Origin: Haliscomenobacter sp038240665
Lineage (GTDB): Bacteria > Bacteroidota > Bacteroidia > Chitinophagales > Saprospiraceae
Direction: 5' to 3'
Length of the DNA stretch: 27,534 bases
NCBI GenBank assembly: GCA_038240665.1
Contig: JBBRGN010000025.1
Coordinates: 1 to 27,534 of the forward strand
A program made the position numbers and the translations under genes. The notes under the pieces were generated by a model that ran no database searches, had not been told where the DNA came from, and saw only the letters and a list, made by a program, of their open reading frames with translations. Below are positions 22,220-27,534 of the stretch, in pieces. The first letter of the stretch is position 1; each line of letters begins with the position of its first letter.

Positions 22220-23746
22220 ATGAAAAACCTACGCCTTTTACTGGTGCTGGGCGTCCTTTCGCTTTGTGGATGCCATGTCCCCACCAAGATTGCTCAGCCC
22301 ATTGATTTTACCATCCTTCAAATGAATGATGTGTATGAAATAGCTCCATTAGAGGGAGGAAATGCGGGGGGATTGGCTCGCGTGGCGGAGATTAGGCGGA
22401 GATTGCTGGAGGAAACGCCCAATGTTATCACTGTCATTGCTGGAGATTTTCTGTCCCCAAGTTTGACTGCAAATTTGAACCTTGACAACGGAGAAAAAAT
22501 TGCCGGTTTACAAATGATCGAAACCCTCAATGCGCTCCATCTGGACTATGCTACTTTTGGTAATCATGAATTTGACAACCGCGATTCAGCTCTGACTGCC
22601 AAACGCTTCAATCAGTGCCAGTTCAAATTTGTCTCCGCCAATGTGCGCCGGGTATACCCCAATGGAAGCATCAAACCGTTTACCCAAACTTTGAACAACC
22701 AAACTGTGGTAGTTCCCGATTACGCGATCCAAGAATTTACCAATCCAGGGGGAGATAAAGTCCGCGTAGCTATAACGGGGATATTATTGCCTTTCAACAA
22801 ACGCAACTACGTGAGCTATTTGCCCGCTGAAGCCGCCTTCAAAGATGCGGTAATCCGCGCCAAAACAGAAAGCGATGTGATCGTGGCACTTACTCATCAA
22901 TATGCTGAGGATGATAAGGCCTTAGCTAAAGCGGTTCCAGGTGTTGCCTTATTTGTAGGTGGGCATGACCACAATCACCAAGATTATTATGTAGAAAACA
23001 CGATTATTACCAAAGCAGATGCCAATGCGAAAACGGTTTACATCCACCGTTGCCGTTTTGATCCCAATGCTAAAATGATCCGCATTCAATCTTCACTGCA
23101 AGTCATTGACGCCAGTATCCCTTTTGAGCCAACAACCAAAGCAGTTGTTGAGCGCTGGGTAGCCAAAACTGATGCTACCCTTAAAGCCAATGGTTATGAG
23201 CCTAGCGCTAAAATAACCGACTTAAAAGAAACGCTAGAGTGTAAGGAAAGCGATGTCCGTTCTCGACCAACTAATTTTGGAAAACTCGTGACCGAAGCCA
23301 TGGAATATGCCATCCCAGGAGCGGATGCTTACTTAATCAATTCGGGGTCAATGCGTTTGGACGACAATCTCAGCGGTTCGATTACGCAGTACGACATCTT
23401 GAGAACTTTCCCTTTTGGCGGTGGTTTTGCTACTCAAGATTTACCGGGCGCCGTTCTAAAAACCTTATTCGACGCCGGATTGGAAAAAAATCGGGGCGAG
23501 GGCGGTTACCACCAAAGCTTACACGTTACCAAAGAAAATGGCAATTGGCTGATTCGTGGCAAAGCCATTGATGATCAAAAAATCTACCGCGTTGCGCTAT
23601 CGTCTTTTGTGGCCAGCGGCTCAGAAGCCAACCTAGCTTTTTTGTCGAAGTACAAACCCACTGAGTCCAAAACCATGACCTTGTCAACAGGGAAAGTGGT
23701 AAAAAACGATGTGCGGGATCTGGTCATCGCGTACCTTACGAAATGA
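22220..23746 (+). CDS. 5'-nucleotidase/bifunctional metallophosphatase lipoprotein
   Basis: 508 residues from the ATG at 22220, chosen because it opens with a lipoprotein signal (MKNLRLLLVL, then SLCGC, Cys18). It hydrolyses nucleotides or related phosphoesters outside the cytoplasm. The catalytic domain shows MNDVYE (Asp37), VIAGDF (Asp76), FGNHEFD (Asn115, His116), LTHQY and GGHDHNH; the substrate-binding C-domain shows INSGSMRLD, FPFGG, and GGYHQ. In the usual NDxH motif the His is replaced by Tyr39, a change I associate with a subgroup of this family. Length is normal. The downstream neighbour is convergent, sharing one terminator. Confidence 0.88.
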   Translation: MKNLRLLLVLGVLSLCGCHVPTKIAQPIDFTILQMNDVYEIAPLEGGNAGGLARVAEIRRRLLEETPNVITVIAGDFLSPSLTANLNLDNGEKIAGLQMIETLNALHLDYATFGNHEFDNRDSALTAKRFNQCQFKFVSANVRRVYPNGSIKPFTQTLNNQTVVVPDYAIQEFTNPGGDKVRVAITGILLPFNKRNYVSYLPAEAAFKDAVIRAKTESDVIVALTHQYAEDDKALAKAVPGVALFVGGHDHNHQDYYVENTIITKADANAKTVYIHRCRFDPNAKMIRIQSSLQVIDASIPFEPTTKAVVERWVAKTDATLKANGYEPSAKITDLKETLECKESDVRSRPTNFGKLVTEAMEYAIPGADAYLINSGSMRLDDNLSGSITQYDILRTFPFGGGFATQDLPGAVLKTLFDAGLEKNRGEGGYHQSLHVTKENGNWLIRGKAIDDQKIYRVALSSFVASGSEANLAFLSKYKPTESKTMTLSTGKVVKNDVRDLVIAYLTK

Positions 23747-23755
23747 TGAATGATT

Positions 23756-23803
23756 AAACAAAGCGGGGCGACTTCAGGTAATTGAAGTCGCCCCGCTTTG
23801 TTT
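23756..23803. terminator. bidirectional terminator, 21-base perfect stem
   Basis: Bases 23756-23776 (AAACAAAGCGGGGCGACTTC...) pair perfectly with 23783-23803, loop GGTAAT. T runs result in both directions (AAACAAAG/CTTTGTTT base). It serves both the 5'-nucleotidase (stop 23746) and the convergent BNR-repeat gene (stop 23817). Confidence 0.95.
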
Positions 23804-23816
23804 TAAGAAAACCTGT

Positions 23817-26800
23817 TTAAGGTTTGATATCCGTTACCAACGCTGGAATATTCAGGTTGCGGAAATTCTGATTATAAGTCTGTACCTCTTCACTTAAGAG
23901 CTTGTTCAAAGCTTGTTTTTGCTTCAACCAATCCGTATCCAAATCACGAATACGATCGCGTACTCCTTGCGTAATACGGGGGTCAAAGGCATCTATTTTT
24001 CCACGTACCGTGAAAAGTTCTGCACTAAGCTTGCTTGGCCAGTTGATCACGTCTTGACCATTTTTAGTCCGCGTTTCCACAATAGCGGATTCCCAGGTAT
24101 CGATTTTTTTGATCAAATCCTTACCTTGGCTCACCACGTCTTTGGCGGCTGGCAAATCTTTAAAGGCTTCGTTATAGCCTTCAATCTGTTTCTTGACCTT
24201 GCGGATGTTGATGACTGATTGGTGCATTTCGTTGATGGAATTGGACAACTTCACCAAAACCTCTTGCTGGGCAGTCCAATCTGCCGCCTTTACTGGAATA
24301 CGAGGATCAGGAGTAACTTCCATTTCTGTTTCCGTGATTTGACCTTTTACATTCAAGCGCGCACGGTATTTTCCTGGAGCTACACGATGACCGCTGTAAT
24401 CGCCGTAAATGAATACGCCTTGAACATCAATCGGGCCTGCAGTTTTGAAATCCCATGCAAATCGATTCAACCCGGCATCAGCAGACAACAATTGTGCTGG
24501 AGCTGGACCGCCAGGATAGGGTTTAAAATTTTCGTCTTTTTTGTTGGTATAACTCCGAACCACCTTACCTGCTGGATCTAGAATTTCTAATAAAATTTTG
24601 CTGGTATCGGCTTTTTCTTTCAAAAAATAATTAAAAATCACTCCATTCATTGGGTTGGTTCCCATACCAGCGGGCGGTTCTGGAAAACTAGGCGCTGAAA
24701 GGCGGATGGTGGATTTTGGTTGAAACAGCTTTGCCACGGTATTCTCCGGCAAGTCTTTCATTTGTTGTAAAGCACCAAGGTCGTCAAACGCCCAAAAAGC
24801 CCGGCCTGCGGTGGCAGCATACAAGTCATTATCGCGGATCATTAAATCAGTAACCGGTACAACGGGTAGATTCAATTGCAAACGCGACCAATTGGCACCA
24901 CCATTGTACGAGATGTAAAAACCACGCTCCGCGCCAGCATACAAAAGATCCTTTACTTTTTTATCCTCGCGAATGACCTTGATGAAGTCGTCGTTATCGA
25001 TACCAGTAGCGATTCGCGTCCAGGTTTTTCCATAGTCCGTAGTTTTGTAGGTATAGGAGGCCATGTCGTTGAACTTGTAGCGCGTGGCGCTGATGTAAGC
25101 GGTTGCCTTATCAAATGGCGATACTTCGATCGATTGGATCATGCTTTCCGCCAATTCTTTGGGTGTGATGTTATCCCAGCTACCGCCGCCATTGCGGGTA
25201 ATATGTATCAAGCCACAGTCGCTACCCGTGTAAATCACATCTTTTTCTAAAGGCGATTCGATGACATAGTAAATGGTGTTGTAGTTTTCACCGCCTGCGC
25301 CTTCGTTGGTCAAGGGGCCGCCGCCAAGTCCTTGTTTGGTGGTGTCATTGCGGGTCAAATCAGGACTTATTTTAGCCCAACTCAAACCGCCATCGGTCGT
25401 TTTAAACAACACATTACCAGCGTGATAAATAGTTTTTGGATCGTGCGGAGAAGTAACGATGGGCGCATTCCAATTGAAACGGTACTTCATTTCTTTGGGT
25501 GGGTTGGCTAAGTTGAGCGCCGCATATTCCATTACATCCTTGCCTTCACCCGTATTGACATCGAGCATTTCAATCAATCCTTGATAACAACCACCCAACA
25601 AAACATCGGGATGATCTGGGTCAAAAGCAATATATGCACTCTCACAGCCCGGCCCTACAGTCCAGTCAGTTGCTGCAATACCAGGCCCATTAGTCCGGCT
25701 AGAAATAACCACCGATGAATTGTCCTGCTGACCGCCGTACACTTTATAGGGAAAAACGTTATCTACATTGATGCGATAAAACTGCGCGGTAGGCTGGTTG
25801 TTCAAGGTAGACCAACTGCGGCCGCCGTTAAAGGTGATTTCACCACCGCCATCATCGCCAAGGATCATGTTTTGATTATTCTTCGGACTGATCCATAAAT
25901 CGTGGGTATCGCCATGACCTACTTTAATGCCCGTGAAGGTTTTTCCGCCATCAATAGATTTTGAAACTGGAGCATTCATGACGTAAACGATGTCGGCATT
26001 GAGCGGATCAGCCAATACTTCCATGTAGTACCAAGAGCGAGAATTGATGTTTTGATCGGTACTCATCAGCGTCCATTTTTTTCCGGCATCATCGGAGCGG
26101 TATAGGCCATTTTTACCTCTTTCGGCTTCAATAATGGCATACACCCGATTGGGATTGGCGCGTGATACCGAAATGCCAATTTTACCCATCAGCTTAGGAA
26201 GTCCTTCCTGAAGTTTGCTCCAGGTATCGCCGCCATCGATCGATTTCCAAACTCCAGAACCAGGGCCGCCACTTTCTACCGTCCAGGGATAGCGGCGGTG
26301 CTGCCAAGTACCCGCGTAGAGGATTCGCGGGTTGTTCATATCCATACTTAAGCTAGAAGGGCCCGTATTTTCATCGACATAAAGTGTTTTTTTCCAAGTA
26401 AGACCGCCATCAGTTGATTTATAAATGCCCCGATCAGCACTGGGGCCGTGTAACGCGCCCTGAGCAGCGACATAAACAATATCGGAATTTTGTGGGTGGA
26501 TCACTACATCCGAAATATGGCGGGTTTTTTCCAAACCCATATGTTTCCAACTTGTACCCGCATCGGTTGATTTGTAAACACCATCGCCATGGGTGGTCAT
26601 TACACCGCGTACAGCATGCTCTCCCATGCCTACAAAGATCACGTTGGGATCTGATTCAGAAACAGCGATATCTCCTACAGTACTGCTTTTGAATTGACCA
26701 TCAGAAATATTACGCCAAGAGATGCCTGCATCTTCAGTTTTCCAAAGGCCACCTCCAGTATAGCCAGTATAATAGAGGTTTTCATCCTGCATAACCCCAG

Positions 26801-26999
26801 AAATAGCATTGGATCGGCCACCGCGAAAGGGGCCAATGTTGCGCCATTTTAAGGATTTATAGGCATCTGAGTTGAAAGATGGCGCAGGGACAGCCATGAC
26901 AGGAGTTCCTGTCGTTTTCCCTTTTTTTTGCGCAAAAATAGATAGGGAAGATAAAAAAAACAGAACTGCCAAAGGCCAGTTGCGAAGTAAACATCTCAT
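23817..26999 (-). CDS. secreted BNR-repeat (sortilin/VPS10-like, glycosyl-hydrolase-annotated) protein
   Basis: 1060 residues. Signal peptide 1-23 (basic MRCLLRNW, hydrophobic run, FAQ). Residues about 45-740 form beta-propeller repeats with the Asp-box signature 'S.DgG.tW', for example GVYKSTDAGTSWKHM, GIYKSTDGGLTWKK, GVWKSIDGGDTWSKL, LFKTTDGGLSWAKI and TYKTTDYGKTWTRI. The C-terminal part (about 780-1060) has a beta domain and a helical stretch with charged residues (VKKQIEGYNEAFKDL). Databases call this group VPS10/sortilin or glycosyl hydrolase; no catalytic residues can be identified, and substrate is unknown. Periplasmic or secreted. Single gene, convergent with the 5'-nucleotidase. Confidence 0.9.
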   Translation of the reverse strand: MRCLLRNWPLAVLFFLSSLSIFAQKKGKTTGTPVMAVPAPSFNSDAYKSLKWRNIGPFRGGRSNAISGVMQDENLYYTGYTGGGLWKTEDAGISWRNISDGQFKSSTVGDIAVSESDPNVIFVGMGEHAVRGVMTTHGDGVYKSTDAGTSWKHMGLEKTRHISDVVIHPQNSDIVYVAAQGALHGPSADRGIYKSTDGGLTWKKTLYVDENTGPSSLSMDMNNPRILYAGTWQHRRYPWTVESGGPGSGVWKSIDGGDTWSKLQEGLPKLMGKIGISVSRANPNRVYAIIEAERGKNGLYRSDDAGKKWTLMSTDQNINSRSWYYMEVLADPLNADIVYVMNAPVSKSIDGGKTFTGIKVGHGDTHDLWISPKNNQNMILGDDGGGEITFNGGRSWSTLNNQPTAQFYRINVDNVFPYKVYGGQQDNSSVVISSRTNGPGIAATDWTVGPGCESAYIAFDPDHPDVLLGGCYQGLIEMLDVNTGEGKDVMEYAALNLANPPKEMKYRFNWNAPIVTSPHDPKTIYHAGNVLFKTTDGGLSWAKISPDLTRNDTTKQGLGGGPLTNEGAGGENYNTIYYVIESPLEKDVIYTGSDCGLIHITRNGGGSWDNITPKELAESMIQSIEVSPFDKATAYISATRYKFNDMASYTYKTTDYGKTWTRIATGIDNDDFIKVIREDKKVKDLLYAGAERGFYISYNGGANWSRLQLNLPVVPVTDLMIRDNDLYAATAGRAFWAFDDLGALQQMKDLPENTVAKLFQPKSTIRLSAPSFPEPPAGMGTNPMNGVIFNYFLKEKADTSKILLEILDPAGKVVRSYTNKKDENFKPYPGGPAPAQLLSADAGLNRFAWDFKTAGPIDVQGVFIYGDYSGHRVAPGKYRARLNVKGQITETEMEVTPDPRIPVKAADWTAQQEVLVKLSNSINEMHQSVINIRKVKKQIEGYNEAFKDLPAAKDVVSQGKDLIKKIDTWESAIVETRTKNGQDVINWPSKLSAELFTVRGKIDAFDPRITQGVRDRIRDLDTDWLKQKQALNKLLSEEVQTYNQNFRNLNIPALVTDIKP

Positions 27000-27201
27000 A
27001 CGGAGGTAATTTTAAGCATGAACCTAGATATTCCTTAAAATTACGATCTATTCCGGAAATCACCTAATACTAGATGGCAATTGGGCTAAAATGCAAAATT
27101 AGCGACGGTAGATTTACAAAAACACTGATTCGCATTGAAGCCCCCGGTAGACTCTGTGACTTAAAATCGACTACAATCACATCTAGTAACAATACTGTCC
27201 A

Positions 27202-27534
27202 TTAATAAGACCTTACTCCTTCATTGTTCAAATTATAGACCTCACCCGATTTAAGGTCGTAGGTACAAGAAACCCAGCCATCAAAACGGCCTTGGCACCC
27301 ACCTTTTTCTGTTGTTTTACAAAATGGAAACCGATAAACGATTCGATCCATCCTACGCATGTCAAGATCTGAAGAAACGAGGTAATTAGATTCAATCCAT
27401 ACCTTTTGCTGGGTTTGAGCTTGTACAAATTCGGTAGCCGCATCGTAAGCTTTTTTTCGAAAAGCTTGTTCTTGAACGCCTACCAAACTCACTGTTCCCG
27501 CCATTTCTTGAAGGGAAAGCGGGTTGCCCGCATT
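27202..27534 (-). CDS. 3'-terminal part of an unknown gene, cut by the window end
   Basis: The frame stays open beyond the ATG at 27504 (ten further codons, NAGNPLSLQE, to the window edge), so the true start is probably outside. The visible 110 residues are hydrophilic with three Cys (PFCKTTEKGGC, VSCTYD) and end GVRSY. No family recognised. Upstream codons could be a signal or another domain. Confidence 0.55.
   Translation of the reverse strand, partial: NAGNPLSLQEMAGTVSLVGVQEQAFRKKAYDAATEFVQAQTQQKVWIESNYLVSSDLDMRRMDRIVYRFPFCKTTEKGGCQGRFDGWVSCTYDLKSGEVYNLNNEGVRSY

Noticed and set aside
1..27534. Prophage or integrative element covering the window
   Set aside because: No integrase, transposase, phage structural gene or tRNA attachment site was seen; housekeeping genes such as rpsP and otsA-otsB are interspersed.

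Overview
The window looks like chromosomal DNA of a Bacteroidota member, probably a Saprospiraceae/Haliscomenobacter-type bacterium (inferred from gene style, not proven). The evidence is: an exact Bacteroidota promoter (TTTG, 20 bases, TAtcTTTG) in front of rpsP; almost no Shine-Dalgarno sequences; many lipoproteins; ribosomal protein S16 with a long acidic tail; a fused trehalose-6-phosphate synthase/phosphatase; and a large BNR-repeat (sortilin/VPS10-like) secreted protein.

Region 1 (212-4136, minus strand) holds three secreted or unknown proteins: a lipoprotein with a PepSY-like segment, an exported protein with a His-Gly/Cys pattern resembling clan CD (caspase-like) peptidases, and a 620-residue protein starting with two carboxypeptidase-regulatory-like beta-sandwich domains. 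The last two are each preceded by a copy of the same roughly 85-base palindromic module.

Region 2 (4619-11049) is the most interesting. An ECF-type sigma factor and a single-pass membrane protein of anti-sigma type form a plus-strand operon. Facing them on the minus strand are a 998-residue TPR-CHAT protease anchored in the membrane and a subtilisin-like (S8) exported protease with an intact triad. The convergent gap (6055-6501) holds two copies of a cruciform unit around a 158-base nested hairpin, with a 10-base direct repeat at the outer ends. I infer, without proof, a protease-driven cell-surface signalling system ending in sigma-factor release.

Region 3 (11224-17959, minus strand) is mainly housekeeping: fused OtsA-OtsB trehalose synthesis coupled to a conserved protein of unknown function, rpsP, a small one-pass membrane protein, a MarR-like regulator and an LpxH-like metallophosphoesterase.

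Region 4 (18113-21784) holds a lipocalin-like lipoprotein and an AraC regulator, divergent from a phosphonate-catabolism pair: an FAD oxidoreductase of the TIGR03364 type and a PhnX-like HAD hydrolase. A likely promoter-to-terminator unit of about 140 bases without an ORF follows (21967-22144).

Region 5 (22220-27534) holds a 5'-nucleotidase lipoprotein, a strong bidirectional terminator, the 1060-residue BNR-repeat protein and a gene fragment cut off by the window end. No tRNA, CRISPR array, transposase or prophage gene was seen.
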